Part shown: positions 8,795-16,292 of the stretch, piece after piece
Layout: each line of letters opens with the position of its first letter
How positions within the stretch are numbered: the stretch's first letter is position 1
Assembly (NCBI GenBank): GCA_035311445.1
Contig: DATGCX010000031.1
Coordinates: 1-64,000 of the forward strand
Length of the DNA: 64,000 nt
Direction: 5' to 3'
DNA from: JAJPKK01 sp035311445
GTDB taxonomy: Bacteria; Pseudomonadota; Alphaproteobacteria; Rhizobiales; Xanthobacteraceae
Translations under genes and position numbers: made by a program
Notes under the pieces: model-generated
Database searches by the model: none
What the model saw: only the letters and a program-made list of their open reading frames with translations
What the model was told of the DNA's origin: nothing

Positions 8795-9137
8795 CTCCTC
8801 CCTCCTACGTTGCTCAAAGCCTTACTCTGGTGCCCGGCTGTGGGGTGGTATCTCCGTTGTCTGGGGCCCCCGCAAGGTGCACGATAAAGCCCGGTTTCAC
8901 TGTCCCGTTCCCTCACTGACGACAAGAACATTGCCGTCACAAAGAGGAGTCAGGGCCATTCGCAATCCGCCATCAGGCTACATCACTCGCCCGGTCTCGC
9001 GAAAGAGGGCTATGGAAGGCAGACAACCTCAGAGCTTGTTTCAGTCCGCTCTCGCGCTCAGGCCGTAAATGTGCTCGCATCTTCAAATCGGGCTCGGCAC
9101 GCGAGAGCCGGGACCCCAAAACCCGGAGGCAATCATC
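8795..9137. other. Intergenic, divergent promoter region
   Basis: These 343 bases separate the PQQ dehydrogenase (leftward) from the VOC gene (rightward), so promoters for both should lie here. I see the RBS-like GGAGG at each end but no clear palindrome, repeat or RNA. Confidence 0.4.
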
Positions 9138-9623
9138 ATGCGTGGTCTTGCTCTGTTCGCTGCCGGCGCTCTGGTCGGCATCGCGGTCACCGCCGTTGCC
9201 CAAAACCAAACGCCAAATCAGGGGATCGTTGGGCTAAATCATGTCGGGCTCAGCGTACCCGACCTCGATAAAGCCGTTGACTACTATACGAAAACGATGG
9301 GCTTTCCTGAGGCATTTCGACTTAAGAATGCGTCAGGACAGGTGCAGCTGGTTTACGTCCAAATAAGCCAAAACACGTTCGTGGAGCTGCAACCTGCCAA
9401 TGCGCAGCGACCGCCCGGCATCACGCATTTTGGCGTACACGTCGACAACATAGCTGCCGCAACAGCCATGTTCAGGCAGCGGGGAGCCACCGTCGGGGAG
9501 ACCACCATCAGCGGCACCAAGGCCATTCTGTCCAACATTGCCGACCCCAGTGGCGTCCGCATGGAGCTGGCCGAGCTTCCACCCGAGTCGCTTCACCGGC
9601 AGGCAATGGAGCGCTGGCGCTAG
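9138..9623 (+). CDS. Exported VOC (glyoxalase/dioxygenase) superfamily protein
   Basis: A 161-residue protein starts at the ATG at 9138 behind GGAGG. Residues 1-22 (MRGLALFAAGALVGIAVTAV, then AQ) are a signal peptide, unusual for this mostly cytoplasmic family. One VOC domain follows: GLNHVGLSVPDLDKAVDYYT (His metal ligand, betaalphabeta start), then VELQPA, GITHFGVHVDNI (second His) and DPSGVRMELAEL (Glu). The family includes lyases, isomerases and ring-cleavage dioxygenases. It is followed 23 bases later by another exported-protein gene, likely in one operon. Confidence 0.85.
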   Translation: MRGLALFAAGALVGIAVTAVAQNQTPNQGIVGLNHVGLSVPDLDKAVDYYTKTMGFPEAFRLKNASGQVQLVYVQISQNTFVELQPANAQRPPGITHFGVHVDNIAAATAMFRQRGATVGETTISGTKAILSNIADPSGVRMELAELPPESLHRQAMERWR

Positions 9624-9646
9624 CTTCGCCAGAGGGAGGAGCAACA

Positions 9647-10498
9647 ATGTCCCCGCTTACTTGCAAGGCAAGGGTCTTGGGGGGCGGCATTCTGGCCGGC
9701 ACTGCGGGCGCGGCGCTGATCGCATCGGCCGCAGCGCAACAGACGGAAGGCCCGCCGGATTTCTCGTCAAACCTCGCCGGGTGGGTCGGATTTAACGGCG
9801 GTGGTCCGTTCTACGAACCTGTCCCAGGTCATGTGCCGCCCGTCGTCAATGATCCGGCACATCCCTTTACTCCCAACGGCGTGGGCAGACAGCCGACCTT
9901 TCGGATTGCCGATCTGTCCAATCCGAACCTCAAACCGTGGGTGAAGGAGCGCATGAAGACGGACATCGACGAGGTGCTGGCTGGCAAGAAAAGTGCCTTC
10001 ACGCCGCAGTCAAGCTGCGTGCCGGCAGGCGTTCCCTTTTTCATGGGTTATGGCGGTCCGGACCCGATCGTATTCCTGCAAACTCCCAAGGAAGTGTGGA
10101 TCGTCTGGCGCGAGGATAATCAGGTCCGGCGGATCTACATGGACGTGCCCCATTCGGCGGACCTCAAGCCGTCATGGTATGGCGAGTCGGTTGGCCACTA
10201 CGAAGGAGATACGCTCGTCGTCGACACCATCGGCATGAACGACAAGACGATGGTCGACGTTTACCGCACGCCACACACGGAGAAGCTGCACGTCGTGGAG
10301 CGCTGGCGCATGGTCGACGGCGACAAAGAGATGCACCTGATCTTCACGGTGGAAGATCCGGGCGCTTTCCATGAACCCTGGACCGGCATGCGGCGCTATC
10401 GACGCGTGCAGCAGGAGGCCTACGAAAAGATCTGTGCTGAGAACAACACCAACCTCTTCGACTACCACATGCCGGTGGCCGAGAAGCCAGATTTCTGA
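9647..10498 (+). CDS. Exported protein of unknown function, related to the 11699-12898 product
   Basis: A 283-residue protein with an N-terminal signal (ILAGTAGAALIASAAAQ) after a GGAGGA RBS. From about residue 180 it has GHYEGDTLVVDTIGMNDKT, then LHVVERWRMVDGD and FTVEDPGAFHEPW. The larger protein at 11699-12898 repeats this pattern (GHWEGDTLVIDVTNF, LHLVERW, VTIEDPTVW), so the two share a C-terminal beta-rich domain. I know such proteins only as uncharacterised secreted proteins. It probably acts in the periplasm with its neighbours. It ends only 17 bases from the convergent gene. Confidence 0.75.
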   Translation: MSPLTCKARVLGGGILAGTAGAALIASAAAQQTEGPPDFSSNLAGWVGFNGGGPFYEPVPGHVPPVVNDPAHPFTPNGVGRQPTFRIADLSNPNLKPWVKERMKTDIDEVLAGKKSAFTPQSSCVPAGVPFFMGYGGPDPIVFLQTPKEVWIVWREDNQVRRIYMDVPHSADLKPSWYGESVGHYEGDTLVVDTIGMNDKTMVDVYRTPHTEKLHVVERWRMVDGDKEMHLIFTVEDPGAFHEPWTGMRRYRRVQQEAYEKICAENNTNLFDYHMPVAEKPDF

Positions 10499-10515
10499 GC
10501 CGGCTTGGAGGCTGG

Positions 10516-11157
10516 TTACCTCGGCAGCGCCGCGAGCTGCGGGACATCCTCTTCTTTGGGGGCAACGGCCTTGGCGGTGATCAGCGTCATGGCCACCGTA
10601 TCGTAGTAGCCCATGGTGGCGACCAGATCGATCAAGCCCTTCTCGCCGAATTGCTTTACGGCGGCCGCATAGGTTGCGTCCGATACCGCCTTGTCGCGAT
10701 ACATTTCCATCGCGTAGTTGTAGAGGGTCGCCTCATCCTCCTTCATTTTGTCCGGGTGCTTGCCGGCCGCAATGTCGGCACCGACGCTCGGATCGAGACC
10801 GCCGCGCACCGCCGCCCGGTAGTGGCCGCGCCAGATCCACTGGCTCGACCATTGCCGCGCCGTAATCATGATCGCGAGTTCCGTCAGTCGCGGCTGCAGC
10901 CCCGTGCCCCAGCGGACGTAATCCGAAACCGCCTCGAGTTTGCTGGCGAGCTCGGGGCTGCGCATATAGACCTTGAAGGGCGGATTTTTCAAAGCGGTGG
11001 TGTTGTTACGTGGTGGCTTCTGCAAATTCTCGATGTAGGCCTTCTGCTCCGGACTCAGCTGGTCAGGACTGAGCGCCGGGTAGCGCTCCTGCGCGACAAC
11101 GGCGAGCGGCAGCGCGAACGCAGCTGTAACGAGCGCAGTGGTGAGCAGGTGCTTCAT
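10516..11157 (-). CDS. Exported carboxymuconolactone decarboxylase-like protein
   Basis: A 213-residue protein starts at the ATG at 11157 after GGGAGGAATTG; the in-frame TTG just before it is not needed. The signal peptide is about residues 1-23 (LLTTALVTAAFALPLAVVAQ). The mature part fits the CMD/AhpD helical fold: PRLTELAIMITARQWSSQWIW, with HYRAAVRGGL after it and GEKGLIDLVATMGYYDTVAM near the end. The redox CxxC of AhpD enzymes is absent. That argues for a decarboxylase- or isomerase-like role rather than peroxidase. An export signal is unusual for the family. Confidence 0.82.
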   Translation of the reverse strand: MKHLLTTALVTAAFALPLAVVAQERYPALSPDQLSPEQKAYIENLQKPPRNNTTALKNPPFKVYMRSPELASKLEAVSDYVRWGTGLQPRLTELAIMITARQWSSQWIWRGHYRAAVRGGLDPSVGADIAAGKHPDKMKEDEATLYNYAMEMYRDKAVSDATYAAAVKQFGEKGLIDLVATMGYYDTVAMTLITAKAVAPKEEDVPQLAALPR

Positions 11158-11279
11158 CAATTCCTCCCATTTGCTACATGTTTCTAATCACGCTTGGCGT
11201 GAGCGCAGTCCCTCGCTTATTGCGGATTTGATACCTGGGCCAGTCGCCACGACGGCGACGTCGGCGGCATGCTTTCGCC

Positions 11280-11684
11280 TCATTCCGCGACCGCCTCGGA
11301 GGCCGGCTTGTCCTTGTCGAAAATCCGCATTTCGATGTAGCGCGCCGGCTTGTCGGTGAGATTCTGCTGGCGGTGGATGGTGCCACGCGGCACATAATTA
11401 CTGTCGCCGGCCTTGAGGACGACCGGCGGCTGCCCTTTGATGGTGAAGGTGACCTCGCCCTCCTGGATCGCGGTCCATTGCTCGCCCGGGTGGCGATGGA
11501 ACTGGTTGCCGTCGCCCGGCGGCATAGTGACGGACTGCAGCCCGACCTCGCGTGTCGGGTCCTTCTCGAGCGGCATCGTGAAATAGCGCTTGTTCTGAAA
11601 CGCCGGCGAGGGCGTCTGCGACCATGCCGCCGCCGCGACCATGCCGGCTGCCGCGAGCGCTGCTGAGATAATCCATTTATTCAT
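11280..11684 (-). CDS. Exported cupin-domain protein
   Basis: A 134-residue protein with signal peptide (MNKWIISAALAAAGMVAAAA, then WSQ) and GGGAGGAATTC before the ATG. One cupin barrel follows: PPGDGNQFHRHPGEQWTAIQ carries the first motif with His-His-Glu ligands, and GDSNYVPRGTIHRQQNLTD the second motif with its His. This implies a metal-binding site; the reaction is unknown. Only 14 bases separate it from the upstream 11699-12898 gene, so they are probably one operon. Confidence 0.85.
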   Translation of the reverse strand: MNKWIISAALAAAGMVAAAAWSQTPSPAFQNKRYFTMPLEKDPTREVGLQSVTMPPGDGNQFHRHPGEQWTAIQEGEVTFTIKGQPPVVLKAGDSNYVPRGTIHRQQNLTDKPARYIEMRIFDKDKPASEAVAE

Positions 11685-11698
11685 GAATTCCTCCCACG

Positions 11699-12898
11699 TT
11701 ACTGCTGCAGCGGATCCGATTCAGCACCTCCCGATGCATTGTCCTTGGTCAGCGGATCAGGCCCGCGCCCCTCGGCAAATTCGCGGTCTTCCTGGCGCGC
11801 CGCTTTCATCATTGCGGGAAAGCCAAAATTTCCTTCGACGCAGCGAGGCTCGTAATAAATTCTGTTTTCCTCTTCGTTCTGTTTGGTGAACTCCTGCTTG
11901 ATGGTCCAGGGGCGCGTCCACACGGTCGGATCTTCAATGGTGACGACGTATTCAAGTGTGGTTGGCGCAGTCCGCGTCCAGCGCTCGACGAGGTGCAGGT
12001 TCTCGCGCGAGCCCCGATAATCGGTTTTCGGACTGAAGTTCGTCACGTCGATCACGAGCGTATCGCCCTCCCAGTGGCCGCGCGAGTCGCCAAACCACTG
12101 GCGGATGTTGGCCGGCAGGTGCGGACTGCCGTTCATGACGATGTTCCGCTGCCAGCCTTGCCCTTGACCGACATCGTAGTAGATCGAGATGCCGCCGGGC
12201 GTCTGAACGATCCGGCGAAAGCTGCCGCCGCCATTCCCGGCGCCAAACTCGGGCAGCCCGATGGTCAGGCAGCGGTCCGCAAGCGCGCCGTCCTCGGGCC
12301 TGTCATGGCGATTCATGCGCACTGTGTTGTAGCGAGGAGGAAGCTCGTCGCGTCGCGAAGTTGCAGGTGTTGGATCGTATTTCCCTCCGGCACATCCAGG
12401 CAGCTTGAGTTTGCAAGTTTGCGTTGATTGCATCAGCGCAAGACGAAAGTCCTGATCGGCGGCGGCAATTTTCTGCGCCTCCGGCGTCAGCGACGGGATC
12501 CGGCCATCGGACGGATCGACAACCATAGATGTGCGCTTGCCGGTGCGCTTGCGGCCCCCCCACACCGCGTTGTAGGCGCCGGCGACATCGCGCTCACTGC
12601 CGACCTCTCCTCGTTCGTCGCGTCCGCGCAGCACGGATCGCACCCTGTCAAACTCCGCCCGCTGGGCTTCGGTAAAGAATTCCTGGCTGGCATATTTGGG
12701 GGAGCGCTGGAACGGCGTGTCGGTTTCGTCCGTCCAAATGCCCTGTAGATCAGGTTCGCCCCAGGGTGTCTTCAGCGCCGAGCCTGAAGGCGCCGGGGTC
12801 TGAGCCGACGTCTGCGTGGCGGACGGCGCAATGATCGCGCTGCCAACTGCCACGGCGATGGCGACCGTTATCATCGAACCTGAGAACCTGTCGCGCAT
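11699..12898 (-). CDS. Exported protein of unknown function, related to the 9647-10498 product
   Basis: A 399-residue protein with an N-terminal signal (MITVAIAVAVGSAIIAPSAT). After it comes TPWGEPDLQGIWTDETDTPF, a motif common in large families of secreted proteins of unknown function. The C-terminal third (GDSRGHWEGDTLVIDVTNF, LHLVERWTR, VTIEDPTVWTRPW) matches the smaller neighbour. It precedes the cupin and CMD-like genes on the same strand, so it likely leads that operon. I cannot name an activity. Confidence 0.78.
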   Translation of the reverse strand: MRDRFSGSMITVAIAVAVGSAIIAPSATQTSAQTPAPSGSALKTPWGEPDLQGIWTDETDTPFQRSPKYASQEFFTEAQRAEFDRVRSVLRGRDERGEVGSERDVAGAYNAVWGGRKRTGKRTSMVVDPSDGRIPSLTPEAQKIAAADQDFRLALMQSTQTCKLKLPGCAGGKYDPTPATSRRDELPPRYNTVRMNRHDRPEDGALADRCLTIGLPEFGAGNGGGSFRRIVQTPGGISIYYDVGQGQGWQRNIVMNGSPHLPANIRQWFGDSRGHWEGDTLVIDVTNFSPKTDYRGSRENLHLVERWTRTAPTTLEYVVTIEDPTVWTRPWTIKQEFTKQNEEENRIYYEPRCVEGNFGFPAMMKAARQEDREFAEGRGPDPLTKDNASGGAESDPLQQ

Positions 12899-13010
12899 GA
12901 TGATCTCCTCTTTTTCTTTGCAGTGTGCTACCGCAACGGGATTTCGTCCATAAACCCCGGACTGGCGCTGAGGGTAGCGATTTTCGGCATTGGCCGATAG
13001 CCCGAGGAAA

Positions 13011-13997
13011 CTAATCGATGATCTCGTCGGCGCGAATCAGCAGCCGCCGCGGTACGTTGATGCGAAGCACCTGGGCGGTCCTGTTGTTGATGACCAACGC
13101 GAACCTTGCGGGAAGCGCAACCGGTGACTCGGCCGGTGTTGCGCCTTTGAGAATCTGGCCCGCGTAGATGCCGGCCACCCGATACATGTCACCTGTGAGG
13201 ACTCCGTAGCTCATCAGGCCGCCAAGTATGACAGCCTCACGGGTCGCGTAAATGGTAGGCAGCCTGCTCTGCGCCGCCAGCGCAACGATCTGTTCCTGCC
13301 GGCCGGTCAGAAAGGGATCAGAGCCAAGCACGAGCGCGCGAACGCGCCGTAGTGCCATCTGGGTAAACGCGGTCTCGACCTCCCGTTCGGTGCCGGCATC
13401 GAAAACAACGAGCTCTCGCCCCCTGGTGCGGGCCGCTGCCGTGATGTCGTCCACGTTGGTGTCGAAAGGGCCTGACAAGCGCGAGTTATCGAGATAGCCG
13501 ACTAAAGATGCGCCTGGCCTCAGTTCGAGCAACAATTCCAGCCGCTTTGATGCGGATCCCACAACGGCGCCTGCGCCCGCCACGTTGCTTCCAGGCCTGT
13601 TGAGGCTGTTGACCACGCCTACTTCGACGGCATCCGATCCCGTCGCAAAGACAATCGGAACGGTCGCGGCAGCCGTCTTGACGACCAGTTCGGGTATTGA
13701 AGCTCCTATGGCGATGATCACCATTACTTGGCTACGCACCAGATCAGCCACCAGTTCCGGCAATCGGTCGTACTGACCGTGTGCGGCGCGGTATTCGATG
13801 GCCAGGTTACGCCCTTCGACAAAGCCGATTTCCTGAAGGCCCCGTCGAATCGCCGCGACCGAGCCCGCGTATGGCCCTTCGAACGACACGCCATTGAGCA
13901 GCCCCAGCAGCACCGGCGCCTCAGACCGCTGCGCGCGCGTTGCCGTCGGCAATGCTACTGCGCCCGCCAGTCCCGCGATGAACTCTCGTCGTCTCAT
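13011..13997 (-). CDS. ABC transporter substrate-binding protein (ABC_sub_bind family)
   Basis: A 328-residue periplasmic binding protein begins at the ATG at 13997 with MRRREFIAGLAGAVALP, a twin-arginine-like signal peptide. Typical family blocks are GLQEIGFVEGRNLAIEYRAA, PIVFATGSDAVEVGVVNSLN, RPGSNVAGAG and GGLMSYG. These orphan receptors are greatly expanded in Bradyrhizobium-type genomes and usually lack adjacent permease genes, as here. The ligand is unknown; the context suggests a compound processed by the exported enzymes next door. Confidence 0.9.
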   Translation of the reverse strand: MRRREFIAGLAGAVALPTATRAQRSEAPVLLGLLNGVSFEGPYAGSVAAIRRGLQEIGFVEGRNLAIEYRAAHGQYDRLPELVADLVRSQVMVIIAIGASIPELVVKTAAATVPIVFATGSDAVEVGVVNSLNRPGSNVAGAGAVVGSASKRLELLLELRPGASLVGYLDNSRLSGPFDTNVDDITAAARTRGRELVVFDAGTEREVETAFTQMALRRVRALVLGSDPFLTGRQEQIVALAAQSRLPTIYATREAVILGGLMSYGVLTGDMYRVAGIYAGQILKGATPAESPVALPARFALVINNRTAQVLRINVPRRLLIRADEIID

Positions 13998-14447
13998 CCT
14001 CGGGCCCTTCCATTGGTTCACGTAGCCTATCGCGGTCAATGCCGAATAGGAACGGGGTTCGCCGCAAAGTCGCTGTCCATCCTGGCGCACATTCCCTGGC
14101 CTGGGAGGCGGGTCTCTGCCGGGTAGGAACTTGGGGCGATGGCGAAGCCGTTGATCTCATCCGTCATGATGCGCGATCTTCCTGATAGTGCGCCATCCAA
14201 GCCGAGCTGCAGTAATCGTCACCTGTTCCGGCGAGTGATCGAGCCGCGTCGCGAATATGGCTTCGAGATCACTCCGAAGCGCATTGTGCTGCATGCGACT
14301 TTGCCGGATGATGTCGGTCGCAATCGGGTGGACGCGCTGGACGTGCGGAACGCGCCGAAAAGGAGGCGCAGAGAGCCGCCGAGGAGGTCCGGCGGCGGAT
14401 TTTCGGTTAAAGCTCCGGACCCGAACGGACCAGATCGGCGTTAGTGC
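13998..14447. other. Intergenic region without a convincing gene
   Basis: The 450 bases between the binding protein and the nuclease-like gene contain open frames on both strands (for example 14139-14444 plus and 14157-14510 minus). Their translations are Arg/Pro-rich, lack recognisable motifs and have no RBS. I see no repeat or RNA here. It may be decayed coding sequence. Confidence 0.35.
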
Positions 14448-14909
14448 ATGGTGGTTAGAGGTCTTTGGCCACTCGTTCTGGTCGCGGTGATCGGAATGCA
14501 GGTGGCGCATTCCGATTCGATCGCGTCAGATGATACCTATGTCATAGACGGTGACACGATCGCGGTCGACGGCAAAACCATCCGCCTTGTCGATTATGAG
14601 GCGCCTGAACTGGGCCGGCAGGCGCATTGCGGATTGGAACGCATGCTCGCAGCGCGGGCGACGTCGCGCCTTCGCCAGATCATTCGCACCAGCGACAACC
14701 TCGACCTTCAACTGTTCGACTGCACATGCCGGCCGGGCACCGAGGGAACCCGGTGGTGCAATTACGGCCAGGCCTGCGGGCATCTCACGGTGGACGGCCG
14801 GAGCGTCGGCGACATCCTCGCCGCCGAGAACCTTGCGCATCCTCTCATTTGCGGCCCGTTTTCCTGTCCGAAGCGCAAGTCATGGTGCCCGTTCGAACCG
14901 GCGCAGTAG
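14448..14909 (+). CDS. Exported thermonuclease (SNase)-like protein
   Basis: A 153-residue protein with an N-terminal hydrophobic signal (LWPLVLVAVIGMQVAHS). Next is YVIDGDTIAVDGKTIRLVDYEAPE, the first strand and metal-binding Asp of the staphylococcal-nuclease OB fold. The C-terminal half is Cys-rich (CTCRPG, RWCNYGQACG, CGPFSCPKRKSWC), probably with disulfides. The usual SNase catalytic Arg/Glu region is not clearly present, so activity is uncertain. The domain is shorter than typical. Confidence 0.7.
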   Translation: MVVRGLWPLVLVAVIGMQVAHSDSIASDDTYVIDGDTIAVDGKTIRLVDYEAPELGRQAHCGLERMLAARATSRLRQIIRTSDNLDLQLFDCTCRPGTEGTRWCNYGQACGHLTVDGRSVGDILAAENLAHPLICGPFSCPKRKSWCPFEPAQ

Positions 14910-14928
14910 AGCCCGCGTATGCAGGCCG

Positions 14929-15198
14929 CTAGCCAGCACTCCGCGCGCGCTCGTTCGTGGCCCGTTGCCCAAGCCTCTCAATCTCCAACTGCGCCTGGCG
15001 GCCCTGCGCGTCGCTCAGTGTGCCATCCATCACCAGGATGACGGCAATCCATGAGACGACGAAGTTGGCGAAAAACAATGCTAAAAACACAAAGAGAGCG
15101 GCGGTCGAGGAAAATTCGATTTCAACATAGTATCCGATACCGGTGGCAATCAAAGCGCCTATCACAACAAAGGCGACGTAAAGGATCAGGGCTTTCAT
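14929..15198 (-). CDS. Small two-helix membrane protein
   Basis: An 89-residue protein starts at the ATG at 15198 behind GGGAAG. Two transmembrane segments (ALILYVAFVVIGALIATGIG and ALFVFLALFFANFVVSWIAV) are followed by a charged cytoplasmic tail, likely helical (QAQLEIERLGQRATNERA). I know proteins of this shape only as rhizobial hypotheticals. Confidence 0.65.
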   Translation of the reverse strand: MKALILYVAFVVIGALIATGIGYYVEIEFSSTAALFVFLALFFANFVVSWIAVILVMDGTLSDAQGRQAQLEIERLGQRATNERARSAG

Positions 15199-15362
15199 GG
15201 CAACTTCCCAAATGATATTCGCCCCTACCCTCATTCAACAGCAATTGTCGGCTTTGGGTACTGTGATTAGTAACAGCCCGGTGGCCTCGGAGAGCACCCG
15301 GCGGCAGCACCACTTCGCCGTGCCGGCGAACCAGGGGTGATCAACCCGTCCGATGACGCCCT

Positions 15363-16139
15363 CTACACCACGGGTGAGCGATTGCCGTCGACGTTGATGG
15401 CGGTACCGGTGATATAGGATGCTGCGTCCGACGCCAGGAAGCACGCCGCATTGGCGAACTCCTGTGCTGTGCCGACGCGGCCAAGGGGAATTTCCTTGCC
15501 CATTTTGGCCAGAAAGTCCGCAAGCGGCACGCCGAGCTTCGCGGCGCGCTGGACCCATTGGTCGCTCTCGATGAAGCCGACCAACAGCGCGTTGACCAGG
15601 ATTCCGTGCGGCGCGCCTTCGCCCGCCAGCGCCTTGGTCAGCGCCATGCCGGCAGCGCGCGTGACCGAGGTCGGCGCGCTGGCGGGGCGCGGCGCCTTGG
15701 CGCCGATGTTGAGCACATTGATGACGCGCCCCCATTTGCGTTCTTTCATCTGCGGCCACACGAGCCGGGTGAGCCGGATGGCGGCGAACAGCTTGAGATC
15801 GATGTCCTCCTGCCATTGCGCGTCGCTGACGGCCTCGAACGGATGGGCGTTGGAGGTGCCGGCATTGTTCACCAGGATGTCGACCCGGCCGAACGCCTGC
15901 GTCACGCGGGCGAATCCCGCCGCGATGTCCTCGGCGAGCCTCACGTCGCCGGCCACCGGAAGCACCTGCTGGCCGGGCTGCACCCCGATCGCCGCAACCG
16001 CCTCGTCCAGGGGTGCTTGTCGGCGCGCCATGATGGCGACGTCGGCGCCGGCTGCCGCAAAGGTGCGGGCGATCGCAAGGCCGAGACCCTTGCTGCCGCC
16101 GGTGATAAGAGCTTTCCGGCCCGTCAGTTTGATTTCCAT
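15363..16139 (-). CDS. SDR-fold protein lacking the usual catalytic tetrad
   Basis: A 258-residue classical-SDR Rossmann protein starting at the ATG at 16139 (AAGGA seven bases upstream). The nucleotide site is intact: TGGSKGLG (13-20), GDV (64-66) and NNAG (91-94). The four catalytic positions are changed: Asn to K116, Ser to N144 (NVLNIGAKAP), Tyr to T157 and Lys to R161 (SAPTSVTRAAG). The C-terminal GTAINVDGN is normal. It probably binds NAD(P) but is unlikely to be a standard dehydrogenase. The next gene upstream, beyond a REP-like element, encodes a ThDP enzyme on the same strand. Confidence 0.85.
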   Translation of the reverse strand: MEIKLTGRKALITGGSKGLGLAIARTFAAAGADVAIMARRQAPLDEAVAAIGVQPGQQVLPVAGDVRLAEDIAAGFARVTQAFGRVDILVNNAGTSNAHPFEAVSDAQWQEDIDLKLFAAIRLTRLVWPQMKERKWGRVINVLNIGAKAPRPASAPTSVTRAAGMALTKALAGEGAPHGILVNALLVGFIESDQWVQRAAKLGVPLADFLAKMGKEIPLGRVGTAQEFANAACFLASDAASYITGTAINVDGNRSPVV

Positions 16140-16150
16140 TGTCATGTCCT

Positions 16151-16282
16151 TGTAGGGCGGGTTCTCTTTAACCCGCCAGGCTCGGCGTTGGGACCGGGTT
16201 GAGCGCGCGAGCGGAACCCGGGAGCGGCGTTGCCGCATTGACCGGGCGGTCCCGGATTTCGCCTCGCTCAATCCGGGCTACA
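16151..16282. repeat. REP-like palindromic element (TGTAG...CTACA)
   Basis: This intergenic block begins TGTAGGGCGGGTT and ends TCCGGGCTACA, giving inverted TGTAG/CTACA ends. Inside is a perfect hairpin: GGCGGGTT (16156-16163), a 6-base loop, and AACCCGCC (16170-16177). Similar ends recur at 28854-28946, 29281-29327 and 38217-38252. Confidence 0.65.
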
Positions 16283-16292
16283 TTTGTGAGGG

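Noticed and set aside
14139..14444. Possible 101-residue gene before the nuclease-like gene
   Set aside because: No RBS, no motif and a Pro/Arg-rich tail; treated as intergenic.
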